In this document: piece by piece, positions 1 to 8,794 of the stretch
Layout of the letters: each line of letters opens with the position of its first letter
How positions within the stretch are numbered: position 1 is the stretch's first letter
Origin: UBA685 sp049890115
GTDB taxonomy: Bacteria > Pseudomonadota > Alphaproteobacteria > Puniceispirillales > Puniceispirillaceae
Assembly: GCA_049890115.1 (NCBI GenBank)
Contig: JBMHCC010000046.1
Span: 8,321-72,320, forward strand
Length of the DNA stretch: 64,000 nucleotides
Direction: 5' to 3'
Translations under genes and position numbers: made by a program
The notes under the pieces: generated by a model
The model's input: only the letters and a program-made list of their open reading frames with translations
Database searches by the model: none
Told to the model about the DNA's origin: nothing

Positions 1-230
1 AAAGCTTTACGCACCATTGATGTGCGCACCACCTCACCAAATGTACCAATATGAGGCAGGCCAGATGGCCCATAGCCTGTTTCAAAAATCACAGCTCTAT
101 CTTTATCATCATGTTTATCAGCAGCCAGACGTTTGATAACATTGCGTGCCTCAGCAAATGGCCAGGCCTTGGCATCAGCTGCCAATGCGGCAAAAGTCGT
201 ATCAAATTGTGATGAAGATGAATTTGTCAT
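1..230 (-). CDS. lysK: Class I lysyl-tRNA synthetase, N-terminal part (cut by window edge)
   Basis: Only the first 76 codons lie in the window; the gene runs off the left edge. The visible part shows the class I LysRS N-terminus: a W-P-F segment near residue 23, then VIFETGYGPSGLPHIGTFGE around residues 47-66, which carries the HIGH-type ATP-binding motif as P-H-I-G. The enzyme charges tRNA-Lys with lysine. Class I LysRS is the archaeal type and is also found in many alphaproteobacteria in place of class II LysS, so it is a useful lineage marker. The gene is divergent from the DinG-like helicase. The start at 230 is the only ATG that gives the family N-terminus. Confidence 0.93.
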   Translation of the reverse strand, partial: MTNSSSSQFDTTFAALAADAKAWPFAEARNVIKRLAADKHDDKDRAVIFETGYGPSGLPHIGTFGEVVRTSMVRKA

Positions 231-325
231 AAAAAGCATGCCTTTTTAAAAGAATGTCTTGGCCGCAACCTATGGAAAGGCTGCATTTTATGCAAGAGTT
301 TTTCAAAAAACACCATAGGCTTTGC

Positions 326-354
326 TGGTATTGGTCAGTGCTGCGTTCTATAAT
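326..354 (+). promoter_or_regulatory. Putative sigma-70-type promoter for the DinG-like gene
   Basis: A perfect TATAAT lies at 349-354, about 40 bases upstream of the ATG at 395. The hexamer 17 bases upstream (TGGTAT, 326-331) is a poor -35 match. The position fits a short leader for the helicase gene. This is a sequence match only. Confidence 0.4.
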
Positions 355-394
355 AGAGGCTGGCAATCATGCCAGTCAGTTATAGTTGATTGTA

Positions 395-3235
395 ATGTCA
401 GAACCAGAGCTTTACAGCCTTGATGTACTTCTGCCGCTGGTAAGCTCGGCGATTATTATTTCATCTGATGGTGAAATTGAAGAATTACCTTTTGCAGATA
501 TCCATCTTGATTATGCCAGCAAAGCTATCATGGTCTGCCATGCGAAATGGACCAATAGCCGGCTTGGCTTTGCGTTAGAAAATCCCATTGATGTGATGGA
601 ATTATTCGCCTTTATCAGGCCTGCGCGTTTCTGTTTGCCAACGCCAGCTGGCTTGGCATCCGCATTGGGGTTAAGGCGGCCATCAGACGCAGCTGAAGAG
701 GCGATGATCATTGGCAAAGCTGCCTTTGCCTTGCTTGATCAAATAGATGATATGCCAGAGGCTGAAAAAGCCACATTAGCTGGTTTAGCAGAAATGATGG
801 GACGAGGCGGCTGGTCATGGGCAAGCATCATTCTGGCGAAAATTGGCGTTGTGCCATCTTATCAGGCTCCACCTGATCCTCGTGCTGCTTCTATCTTTAA
901 AGATTTAGCAGATTGTGATGATATGCCGCCTCGCCCTGCTGCTGGCATTCAGCCTGTTATGCCAGAAGCAGCCCGCAATCATTTGCAAACCATTTTGGGG
1001 CCATCAGCTGAAATCAGGCAAAGCCAGTCAGATTATGCAGCAGCCTTATCAGCGATGTTTGCCTCACCAGATGATGAGATAGGCCCAACTATGATTCTGG
1101 CAGAAGCAGGCACAGGTACAGGGAAAACGCTTGGCTATCTGGCACCTGCTAGCCTATGGGCCAACATGAATAAGGGCGCTGTCTGGGTGTCAACCTATAC
1201 ACGCTCGCTGCAACAGCAAATCGCTGATGAGTTAACGCGGATTTACCCTGCTCATGAACGCCATAAAATCGTGATACGAAAAGGGCGTGAAAATTATTTA
1301 TGCCTGTTAAATTTTGAAGAAGCCTTGTCAGCCATGCCAGGCCAACCACGCCTTGCAAAGCCATTAGGGTTAATGGCACGCTGGATAGGTACGACACAAG
1401 ATGGCGACCTCAGCGGGGCTAGTTTTCCAGCATGGCTTGTTGATCTGATGGGGCCGCGTGCGACCACAGGGCTATCAGATAGACGCGGTGAATGCATCCA
1501 TTCTGCTTGTGTGCATTATCATAAATGTTTTGTTGAAAAATCAGTTCGCGGTGCAAGACAGGCTGATATTGTGATTGCCAATCATGCGCTTGTGATGATC
1601 CAAGCAGCCCTAGCAGATAAAAATGATGCCAGCCAGCCAAGCAGGCTTATCTTTGATGAGGGTCATCATGTATTTGATGCCGCTGATAGTGCCTTTTCAG
1701 CCTTGTTATCAGCGATGGAAACAGCTGAATTACGCCGCTGGGTAAGAGGCGCTGAAGATGGCAGAAAGGGCAGAGCGCGCGGCTTGCGCAAGCGCCTTGA
1801 AGAATTGGTTGCAGGAGATGATGACGGCTTGCGTGCCTTAGAAGATGCCAGCGAGGCCGCACGCTGCTTGCCTGCTGAAGGATGGCGCAAACGATTATCT
1901 GAAGCTGATGCCATCGGCCCTGGTGAGGCCTTTTTCTTTCAACTGCGCCGCGATATTTATAATAGAGCCCAAGATACCAGTTCCTTATTTGATATTCAGG
2001 TTACACTTTATCCAGCTTCTGATGCACTGATAAAGGCAGCTGAAACATTTGCCACCTCCCTAGAAGCACTAACAAAGCCTTTGCAAGTCTTGGCAAAGCT
2101 CTTACTGAAAATACTGGATGATGAACCAGAGACACTTGAGCCAGCCATGCGCCAACGCCTTGAAGGTGCAGCGCGATCTTTGCAACGACGCGCAAGCGGC
2201 CCGCTAGCATCCTGGATTGTGATGTTGCGTGATCTCAGCGGTGATGGGCGTGATTTATTTGTTGATTGGGCCCAATTAGACAGACGTGATGGGCTTGATA
2301 CTGATATTGGGTTACATCGTCATTATCTTGACCCGTCTCAGCCCTTTGCCACCGAAGTGCTAGAGACGACACATGGTGTTGCTATTACATCAGCGACTTT
2401 GACAGATAAGGGCGCTAAGGAAAAAACCGCTGATGATAGCCATGATACCACTGATGGTTCTGACAATCAGCCAAGTGATAATCAGCCAAGTGATGATCAG
2501 CAAAGTGATGCTCAGCAAAGTGATGATCAGCGTATCTGGCAAAGTGCGAAAGCGTTAACAGGCGCCCTTCATCTGAACAGCCCTGTCTTAACAAGCTATC
2601 ATGCCTCACCTTTTAACTATCCAGAACGCACCCGTATTTTTATTGTCAATGATGTAGCACGTGATAGGCCAACTGCGACAGCTGGTGCGATGGCAGCTTT
2701 ATTCAAAGCTGCTGGCGGCGGCGGGCTTGGCCTGTTCACAGCGATTCAGCGTTTGCGTGCTGTTCATCCAGAATTATTGCCTTTATTATCAGATGCTGGC
2801 TTGCCTCTTTATGCCCAGCATATTGACAGGATGAATCTGGCAACCCTCATCCAACTATTTCGGGATGACACCAAAGCAAGCTTGCTTGGTACAGATGCTG
2901 TCAGAGATGGCGTTGATGTGCCAGGGGACGCCTTGCGCTTGATGGTTTATGACAGAGTGCCATGGCCGCGCCCTGATATGTTATTCAAAGCGCGTTCAGC
3001 TTGGCAGGGCCGTGAAGATTGGACAGACAGGCTGACCAGAGCCAAATTGCGCCAAGCTTTTGGCAGGCTTATCCGCCGGCAAAATGACCGTGGTATCTTT
3101 GTTATTTTAGATAGCCGCCTGCCAACCAGACTAACCAATGCCTTTCCAGATGGCGTGCCAGTTGAACGTGTTGGTATTGCTGAGGCTGTGGCAGAAACAG
3201 CGGCATTTTTCAAAGATGATAATGAGCTGTCATAG
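395..3235 (+). CDS. DinG-type Fe-S ATP-dependent DNA helicase
   Basis: Superfamily 2 helicase of the DinG/XPD class, 946 aa from the ATG at 395; a TTG at 386 in the same frame is the alternative start. Walker A (AEAGTGTGKT) is near residue 236 and the DEGH box near residue 421. Between them lie cysteines, including C-x4-C-x5-C (CIHSACVHYHKC) near residues 368-379 and an upstream YLCLL cysteine, as expected for a 4Fe-4S helicase. The motif GVAITSATL is followed directly by an acidic, Gln/Ser-rich insert made of five-residue repeats (see the repeat entry). The C-terminal helicase half ends with an arginine-rich QAFGRLIRR motif. Proteins of this family unwind structured DNA or R-loops during repair and replication. 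It stands alone between lysK and groEL. Confidence 0.88.
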   Translation: MSEPELYSLDVLLPLVSSAIIISSDGEIEELPFADIHLDYASKAIMVCHAKWTNSRLGFALENPIDVMELFAFIRPARFCLPTPAGLASALGLRRPSDAAEEAMIIGKAAFALLDQIDDMPEAEKATLAGLAEMMGRGGWSWASIILAKIGVVPSYQAPPDPRAASIFKDLADCDDMPPRPAAGIQPVMPEAARNHLQTILGPSAEIRQSQSDYAAALSAMFASPDDEIGPTMILAEAGTGTGKTLGYLAPASLWANMNKGAVWVSTYTRSLQQQIADELTRIYPAHERHKIVIRKGRENYLCLLNFEEALSAMPGQPRLAKPLGLMARWIGTTQDGDLSGASFPAWLVDLMGPRATTGLSDRRGECIHSACVHYHKCFVEKSVRGARQADIVIANHALVMIQAALADKNDASQPSRLIFDEGHHVFDAADSAFSALLSAMETAELRRWVRGAEDGRKGRARGLRKRLEELVAGDDDGLRALEDASEAARCLPAEGWRKRLSEADAIGPGEAFFFQLRRDIYNRAQDTSSLFDIQVTLYPASDALIKAAETFATSLEALTKPLQVLAKLLLKILDDEPETLEPAMRQRLEGAARSLQRRASGPLASWIVMLRDLSGDGRDLFVDWAQLDRRDGLDTDIGLHRHYLDPSQPFATEVLETTHGVAITSATLTDKGAKEKTADDSHDTTDGSDNQPSDNQPSDDQQSDAQQSDDQRIWQSAKALTGALHLNSPVLTSYHASPFNYPERTRIFIVNDVARDRPTATAGAMAALFKAAGGGGLGLFTAIQRLRAVHPELLPLLSDAGLPLYAQHIDRMNLATLIQLFRDDTKASLLGTDAVRDGVDVPGDALRLMVYDRVPWPRPDMLFKARSAWQGREDWTDRLTRAKLRQAFGRLIRRQNDRGIFVILDSRLPTRLTNAFPDGVPVERVGIAEAVAETAAFFKDDNELS
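2462..2530 (+). repeat. 15-bp in-frame tandem repeat inside the DinG-like gene
   Basis: About 4.6 copies of a 15-bp unit (GATNATCAGCCAAGT-like) at 2462-2476, 2477-2491, 2492-2506, 2507-2521 and a partial copy at 2522-2530. Each copy encodes five residues (DNQPS, DNQPS, DDQQS, DAQQS, DDQ). The unit length is a multiple of three, so changes in copy number would keep the frame. Confidence 0.85.
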
Positions 3236-3311
3236 CAAAGCCACTTACTCTTATTCATAATGATAGGCCATTTCATCATGACAAGTAAGGCTAAATGCCT
3301 TTCAGTAAATA

Positions 3312-3336
3312 AGGGCACTGGAAAAACCAGCGCCCT
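3312..3336 (-). terminator. Stem-loop terminator downstream of groEL
   Basis: Arms AGGGCACTGG (3312-3321) and CCAGCGCCCT (3327-3336) pair with one mismatch around an A5 loop. Read on the minus strand it lies about 45 bases after the groEL stop and is followed by a short T-rich stretch. It may also stop leftover plus-strand transcription from the helicase gene. Confidence 0.6.
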
Positions 3337-3380
3337 CACTAATTGTTTTACAAAGCCTAGCAGGCAGAATGAGGCAATCT

Positions 3381-5030
3381 TTAGAAGCCCATACCGCCCA
3401 TACCGCCCATGCCGCCCATATCTGGACCGGCTGGTGCTGCTGGCTTTGGTTCGTCCTTTTCAGCAACCATAGCTTCTGTTGTGACCAATAGGCCAGCAAC
3501 TGATGCTGCGTTCTGGATAGATGAGCGTACAACCTTAGTTGGGTCAATCACGCCAGCTTTGATGAGGTCTGTGAACTCACCTGTCTGAGCGTTAAAGCCT
3601 ACTGTGGCTTCTGTGCCTTCTAGCAGCTTGCCAACAATCACAGCACCATCTGCGCCAGCGTTATTGGCGATTTGACGTGCTGGTGCCTGCAGAGCGCGGC
3701 GGACAATGTTAATGCCCACTTCCTGGTCACCATTACCAGCTGTCAGACCGTCAAGTGATGAAATGGCCTTGACCAATGCCACACCGCCGCCAGGTACGAT
3801 ACCTTCCTGAACAGCTGCTCTTGTTGCATGCATCGCATCATCAACACGATCTTTGCGTTCTTTCACTTCAACTTCAGTTGCACCACCAACGCGGATAACA
3901 GCAACACCGCCAGCTAGCTTTGCTAGACGTTCCTGCAGCTTTTCACGATCATAATCTGATGATGTTTCTTCAGCCTGTGCTCTGATCTGGTTACAGCGTG
4001 CTTCGATATCATCTCTTTCACCTGAACCATCAACAATCGTTGTTTCTTCTTTGGTGATCTCAACACGCTTTGCTGTGCCAAGCATTTCCAATGTTACTGA
4101 ATCAAGCTTGATACCAACTTCTTCAGAAATAACCGTACCATTTGTTAGGATAGCAATATCTTCCAACATTGCTTTACGGCGATCACCAAAACCTGGTGCT
4201 TTCACAGCAGCCACTTTCAAACCACCACGCAGACGGTTCACAACCAAAGTTGCTAATGCTTCACCTTCGATATCTTCAGCAATGATAAGCAGTGGACGGC
4301 CAGACTGAACAACTTTTTCTAGAATTGGCAGCATATCCTGCAAGCTTGATAGCTTCTTTTCATGAAGCAAGATATATGGCTCTTCCATTGCCACACGCAT
4401 CTTGTCACCATCTGTGACAAAATAAGGTGACAGGTAACCACGGTCAAACTGCATACCTTCAACAACATCTAATTCTGTGTCTAGGCTCTTTGCTTCTTCA
4501 ACTGTGATAACACCTTCATTACCAACACGTTCCATTGCTTCAGCAATCATCTTGCCGATTTCGCCTTCGCCATTGGCAGAGATTGTACCAACCTGTGCAA
4601 CTTCATCAGAAGTTGTGATTTGCTTTGACTGTGATTCCAATGAGCCAACAACAGCTTCAACAGCCATATCAATGCCGCGCTTCAGATCCATTGGGTTCAT
4701 GCCAGCAGCAACAGCCTTTGAGCCTTCTTGAGCAATCGCTTGCGCCAAAACAGTCGCTGATGTTGTACCATCACCTGCGATATCATTTGCCTTTGATGCC
4801 ACTTCACGCACCATCTGGGCACCCATATTCTGAAACTTGTCTTTCAGCTCGATATCTTTTGCAACTGTCACGCCATCTTTGGTGATGCGTGGTGAGCCAA
4901 ATGATTTTTCAAGCACAACATTGCGGCCTTTCGGGCCTAATGTCACCTTGACAGCATTCGCTAGAATATCAACGCCTTCCAGCATTCTTGTTCTGGCATC
5001 TGAGCCAAATTTTACGTCCTTAGGAGCCAT
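3381..5030 (-). CDS. groL: Chaperonin GroEL (Hsp60)
   Basis: 549 aa, full family length. The N-terminus (KDVKFGSDARTRML), the ATP-binding GDGTTSATVLAQAI segment near residues 86-99 and the flexible Gly-Met tail (GGMGGMGGMGF) are all present. GroEL forms a double-ring folding chamber capped by GroES and hydrolyses ATP to fold cytosolic proteins. It follows groES by 56 bases on the same strand, so the two form the usual groESL operon. A stem-loop follows the stop. No second groEL copy is in the window. Confidence 0.98.
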   Translation of the reverse strand: MAPKDVKFGSDARTRMLEGVDILANAVKVTLGPKGRNVVLEKSFGSPRITKDGVTVAKDIELKDKFQNMGAQMVREVASKANDIAGDGTTSATVLAQAIAQEGSKAVAAGMNPMDLKRGIDMAVEAVVGSLESQSKQITTSDEVAQVGTISANGEGEIGKMIAEAMERVGNEGVITVEEAKSLDTELDVVEGMQFDRGYLSPYFVTDGDKMRVAMEEPYILLHEKKLSSLQDMLPILEKVVQSGRPLLIIAEDIEGEALATLVVNRLRGGLKVAAVKAPGFGDRRKAMLEDIAILTNGTVISEEVGIKLDSVTLEMLGTAKRVEITKEETTIVDGSGERDDIEARCNQIRAQAEETSSDYDREKLQERLAKLAGGVAVIRVGGATEVEVKERKDRVDDAMHATRAAVQEGIVPGGGVALVKAISSLDGLTAGNGDQEVGINIVRRALQAPARQIANNAGADGAVIVGKLLEGTEATVGFNAQTGEFTDLIKAGVIDPTKVVRSSIQNAASVAGLLVTTEAMVAEKDEPKPAAPAGPDMGGMGGMGGMGF

Positions 5031-5086
5031 TTTAAACTTCCCTTTATTTTATGTTCAGTGAGACTGGATCAAAAAAGGATATCGCT

Positions 5087-5374
5087 TTAATCAAGGATAC
5101 CCATAATGTCTGATTCTTTCATGATAAGGTAGTCAACACCATCCAGCTTGACTTCTGTGCCTGACCATTTGCCAAACAGCACAACATCACCTTCTTTGAC
5201 ATCCAGCGCATGGACTTTGCCCTGCTCGTCACGCGCACCAGCGCCAGCAGCAATAACCTTGCCCTGCATTGGCTTTTCTTTTGCTGTGTCAGGAATGATG
5301 ATCCCACCAGCTGTTTTTTCTTCAGATTCCGTGCGCTGAACAACAACGCGATCGTGAAGCGGTCTGAATTTCAT
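5087..5374 (-). CDS. groS: Co-chaperonin GroES (Hsp10)
   Basis: 95 aa, normal length. The N-terminus KFRPLHDRVVVQR and the mobile-loop region ESEEKTAGGIIIPDTAKEKP are canonical. GroES caps the GroEL ring. It is the first gene of groESL. I see no CIRCE element (TTAGCACTC-N9-GAGTGCTAA) upstream; a different inverted repeat lies about 75 bases before the start. Confidence 0.98.
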   Translation of the reverse strand: MKFRPLHDRVVVQRTESEEKTAGGIIIPDTAKEKPMQGKVIAAGAGARDEQGKVHALDVKEGDVVLFGKWSGTEVKLDGVDYLIMKESDIMGILD

Positions 5375-5799
5375 GCTTCAATCTCCATTCGGGTTCACTT
5401 TTTCTAGCAAACCTTTGCCCTCGTTAAACTTCTATTTGGCATCATTTTATCAAGGCTAGATTATGGCGCCTTGATACCATCAATGCCGACAGTAGCCGAT
5501 AGGTGGGCATCCGCCTTAAAAGAGTCAAGGCACAGACGATAAAAAAGGTTAAAAAAAATACTAATTCCTATAGCTTCATGCCTTTTAGCAGGCAAAAGCT
5601 GAAAAATAGTGTCACTTTCAGTGATGATTTTGCCCCTGCCCCTGCGACGGCTTGTCTCTTGGCGTTGATAAATGGCCATGCTAAATCAAAGGCAGTTCGG
5701 TAATAAAAACACCTCTTGTCATGGGTTCAAACAGATTGGCATAGGCTTATTTTTTTACTGAACACAGACAAGTTTCAATAAAAGGCTCATAAAGAAAAG
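5375..5799. other. 425-bp intergenic region between groES and ctaA
   Basis: Non-coding spacer between two divergent genes, presumably with promoters for both. It holds an inverted repeat at 5449-5475 and AT-rich DNA near 5540-5575. Two overlapping open frames of 66-72 codons on opposite strands look like chance; neither has a ribosome-binding site or a recognisable domain. I see no tRNA, CIRCE or convincing heat-shock promoter. Confidence 0.6.
5449..5475. repeat. Inverted repeat upstream of groES
   Basis: ATCAAGG (5449-5455) and CCTTGAT (5469-5475) form a perfect 7-bp inverted repeat with a 13-bp spacer, 75-101 bases upstream of the groES start. The size fits a dimeric regulator site, but it resembles no heat-shock operator I know. 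Confidence 0.45.
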
Positions 5800-6828
5800 A
5801 TGCAACAATCAGCTAGCCAGTCGCCTTCCTCATTTCCCATTGCCACATGGTTATTTATCATGGCCATTTTGGTTGCCATGATGGTCGTTATTGGCGGGGT
5901 GACGCGCCTAACAGGCTCTGGTCTTTCAATGGTGGAATGGCGTCCATTAATTGGCACCTTGCCGCCTTTGAGCCATGAAGAATGGATGCGTGTCTTTACC
6001 CTCTATCAGCAATCACCTGAATATAATGACATTAATTTTGGCATGAGCCTTAGTGAGTTTAAGCTGATTTTCTTTTGGGAATATTTTCACAGATTATGGG
6101 GCCGTCTACTTGGGATCGCTTTTGCCTTGCCGCTTATTTATTTCATGGTGCGGCGTCTTATCCCACAAGGCTATCAGCCAATGCTGATGATTTTGCTTGT
6201 GCTTGGCGGCATGCAAGGTGTGATCGGCTGGTGGATGGTCAAATCAGGGCTTGTTGAAAATCCAGCTGTCTCACAATATCGCCTTGCAACACATTTGGGC
6301 ATGGCTCTTTTCATCTATAGCTTGCTTTTATGGACCAGCTTTAATCTGTTTTATGGTAAAACCAACGGTCTAAAAGGTCATCTAGCGGGCGTGGTTGGCC
6401 TGATTGGCATTACCATCATTGCTGGTGCGTTTGTCGCTGGCATGGATGCCGGGCTGTTATATAATGAATATCCGTTAATGGGTGATGGTTTGGTGCCTTA
6501 TGAATATGGTGAAATGGGCCTAGCAGATGCATTTGAAAACCCAGCATCAGCACAATTTCATCATCGCTGGATAGCGGTGCTTGCTGTGATTGGTGTGCTG
6601 ACCTTGTGGCGGCGCGCTTATCAGTTGCCACATTTGCGCGTGCGCGGTCATGTGGTTGGCATCATTGTGATGTGCCAGTTTCTGCTTGGTATTATCACAT
6701 TGCTAAATGGTGTGCCTGTGTGGATGGGTGCTGCGCATCAGCTTGGCGCGGTATTGCTATTAGGGGCTGCTTTATGGTGTGCCCATGGCCTGTCACATCA
6801 CCAAAAACAAACAGTTAGCCTTTCATAA
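5800..6828 (+). CDS. ctaA: Heme A synthase (COX15/CtaA)
   Basis: 342 aa integral membrane protein. The N-terminus has the family motif GGVTRLTGSGLSMVEWRP at about residues 31-48. Conserved heme-ligand histidines appear in WEYFHRLWGR, ATHLGMALF, AQFHHRW and AAHQLGAV. There are about eight hydrophobic segments. It oxidises the C8 methyl of heme O to make heme A for aa3-type cytochrome oxidase. It is the alphaproteobacterial/mitochondrial type, without the extracellular Cys pair of the Bacillus type. It stands alone and convergent with aspS, with a bidirectional terminator between them. Confidence 0.95.
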   Translation: MQQSASQSPSSFPIATWLFIMAILVAMMVVIGGVTRLTGSGLSMVEWRPLIGTLPPLSHEEWMRVFTLYQQSPEYNDINFGMSLSEFKLIFFWEYFHRLWGRLLGIAFALPLIYFMVRRLIPQGYQPMLMILLVLGGMQGVIGWWMVKSGLVENPAVSQYRLATHLGMALFIYSLLLWTSFNLFYGKTNGLKGHLAGVVGLIGITIIAGAFVAGMDAGLLYNEYPLMGDGLVPYEYGEMGLADAFENPASAQFHHRWIAVLAVIGVLTLWRRAYQLPHLRVRGHVVGIIVMCQFLLGIITLLNGVPVWMGAAHQLGAVLLLGAALWCAHGLSHHQKQTVSLS

Positions 6829-6830
6829 AA

Positions 6831-6861
6831 AAGGCAAAAGACGATAACAGCCTTTTGCCTT
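6831..6861. terminator. Bidirectional terminator between ctaA and aspS
   Basis: A perfect 10-bp stem, AAGGCAAAAG (6831-6840) and CTTTTGCCTT (6852-6861), encloses an 11-base loop. A-rich DNA precedes it and T/A-rich DNA follows it. It lies between two convergent stop codons. Confidence 0.75.
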
Positions 6862-6889
6862 ATTAAATTACCATATCGGTTCAGATTAC

Positions 6890-8668
6890 TTATTCTTTTG
6901 CCTTTTTCACAGGTAAGGCACGCCTTATGTGCAATTCAGCAAGCTGGGCATCTGATACCTCTGATGGGGCATTCATCATCAAATCTTCTGCCTTACCATT
7001 CATTGGGAATAAGATAACCTCACGAATATTTGGCTCATCAGCAATCAGCATCACCATACGGTCAATACCTGGCGCGATACCACCATGAGGCGGCGCACCA
7101 AATTGGAAGGCTGAAATCATGCCAGCAAATTCAGTATCAACAACTGATTTATCATAGCCTGCAATTTCAAAAGCTTTATACATGACCTCTGGCAGATGGT
7201 TTCGAATAGCGCCTGATGATAATTCAATACCATTACAAACCAGATCATATTGCCATGCTTTGATGGTCAGCGGATCTTGATTTTCTAGCGCATCCATACC
7301 GCCTTGTGGCATTGAAAATGGGTTATGCGAAAATTCAATTTTGCCTGTGGTCTCATCCAATTCATACATTGGGAAGTCAACAATCCAGCAGAATTTAAAG
7401 ATATTCTCTTCAAGCAATCCATGTTCATGACCAAGGCGCAAACGTGCCTTGCCTGCCAGCGATGCTGCCTCTGATTCTTTGGCACAAGCAAAGAAAGCAG
7501 CATCACCATCAGCTAGACCAAGCCTATCTTTGATAGCTGTTGTTTTCTCATCTCCCAAGGCTTTGGCTATTGGGCCACGAGCCTCGCCATCTTCACCCCA
7601 GATGATATAGCCCATACCAGGAGCGCCTTCGCCCTGTGCCCAGCTATTCATGCGGTCAGCAACTGAACGAGAGCCACATTTCGGGCCAGGCACTGCACGA
7701 ACCACTGCGCCCTTTTTAATGTTATTGGCAAAAATACCAAAATCAGACCCGTCAAAAATATCGGTGACATCTGCAATTTCAATCGGAATACGCAAATCAG
7801 GTTTATCACTGCCATATTTCAGCATTGAATCAGCATAGGTAATATGCGGGAATTCAGCTTCGACAGGACGATCTGAAAATTCATCAAATACGCCCCTGAT
7901 AACAGGCTCAACAGCATCAAACACATCTTGCTGTTCCACAAAGCTCATTTCCAAATCAAGCTGATAGAATTCACCAGGCGATCTGTCAGCACGGCTATCT
8001 TCATCACGGAAGCAAGGCGCAATCTGGAAATAGCGATCAAAGCCAGATACCATAATCAGCTGTTTGAATTGCTGTGGTGCTTGAGGCAATGCATAGAATT
8101 TGCCAGGGTGCAATCGTGCAGGCACCAGAAAATCACGCGCCCCTTCTGGTGATGACGCTGTCAGGATAGGTGTCTGAAATTCGGTAAAATCTTGTGCCAC
8201 CATCCGATTCCGGATTGACTGAATGATTTTCGAGCGGAGCAAAATATTGGCATGAGGGCGTGCACGACGCAAATCAAGATAACGATAACGTAGCCTTGTT
8301 TCCTCACCTGAATCTTCATCTGAATTAACCTGCAAAGGCAGAGTGTCAGCTGCTGATAATAGCTCAAACCCTTTAATAGCAACCTCAATTTCACCAGTTG
8401 GCAAATTAGGATTAATCGTCTCTTTTGTGCGTTCTTTGACAATGCCTTCAATCGAAATGACAGATTCATTGCGCAAGGCTTCCACCTCAGCAAAAAACGC
8501 ATCATCTGTATCAATCACAAGCTGTGTTAGGCCAAAATGATCGCGCAAATCGATAAAAACCAAACCGCCATGGTCGCGTTTACGATGAACCCAGCCAGCC
8601 AGCTTTACGCTCTGACCAACATGGTCTTTTGAAAGATCACTACAATTATGGGTGCGATAGCGTGTCAT
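6890..8668 (-). CDS. aspS: Aspartyl-tRNA synthetase
   Basis: 592 aa class II synthetase of the bacterial type. The N-terminal OB-fold (GWVHRKRDHGGLVFIDLRD), motif 2 (CFRDEDSRADRSPGEF) and motif 3 (GGIAPGIDRMVML near the C-terminus) are intact, and the bacterial GAD insertion domain fits the length. It charges tRNA-Asp; in many alphaproteobacteria it also charges tRNA-Asn for amidation by GatCAB, which cannot be judged here. It is 126 bases downstream of the homocysteine methyltransferase on the same strand. Confidence 0.97.
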   Translation of the reverse strand: MTRYRTHNCSDLSKDHVGQSVKLAGWVHRKRDHGGLVFIDLRDHFGLTQLVIDTDDAFFAEVEALRNESVISIEGIVKERTKETINPNLPTGEIEVAIKGFELLSAADTLPLQVNSDEDSGEETRLRYRYLDLRRARPHANILLRSKIIQSIRNRMVAQDFTEFQTPILTASSPEGARDFLVPARLHPGKFYALPQAPQQFKQLIMVSGFDRYFQIAPCFRDEDSRADRSPGEFYQLDLEMSFVEQQDVFDAVEPVIRGVFDEFSDRPVEAEFPHITYADSMLKYGSDKPDLRIPIEIADVTDIFDGSDFGIFANNIKKGAVVRAVPGPKCGSRSVADRMNSWAQGEGAPGMGYIIWGEDGEARGPIAKALGDEKTTAIKDRLGLADGDAAFFACAKESEAASLAGKARLRLGHEHGLLEENIFKFCWIVDFPMYELDETTGKIEFSHNPFSMPQGGMDALENQDPLTIKAWQYDLVCNGIELSSGAIRNHLPEVMYKAFEIAGYDKSVVDTEFAGMISAFQFGAPPHGGIAPGIDRMVMLIADEPNIREVILFPMNGKAEDLMMNAPSEVSDAQLAELHIRRALPVKKAKE

Positions 8669-8794
8669 TGCTCTGCCTCAAAAAATGTCTCAGGCTTATT
8701 GCCTTACAAAAATGTTATGTTATCGGGCGCAGTATGCACCAAATCACATAATGCGCAAGATTCCTTTTCCAGATGCTGCTGATTTATGCGCACT

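Noticed and set aside
2947..3339. 130-codon frame antisense to the 3' end of the DinG-like gene
   Set aside because: Mostly antisense to well-conserved helicase motifs; composition is that of a shadow frame.
5375..5460. CIRCE element or sigma-32 promoter before groES
   Set aside because: No TTAGCACTC-type repeat is present, and the CTTGAT/CCAT-like words have the wrong spacing.
5461..5703. Overlapping 66- and 72-codon frames in the groES-ctaA gap
   Set aside because: No start signals, no domain, and they oppose each other in AT-rich spacer DNA.
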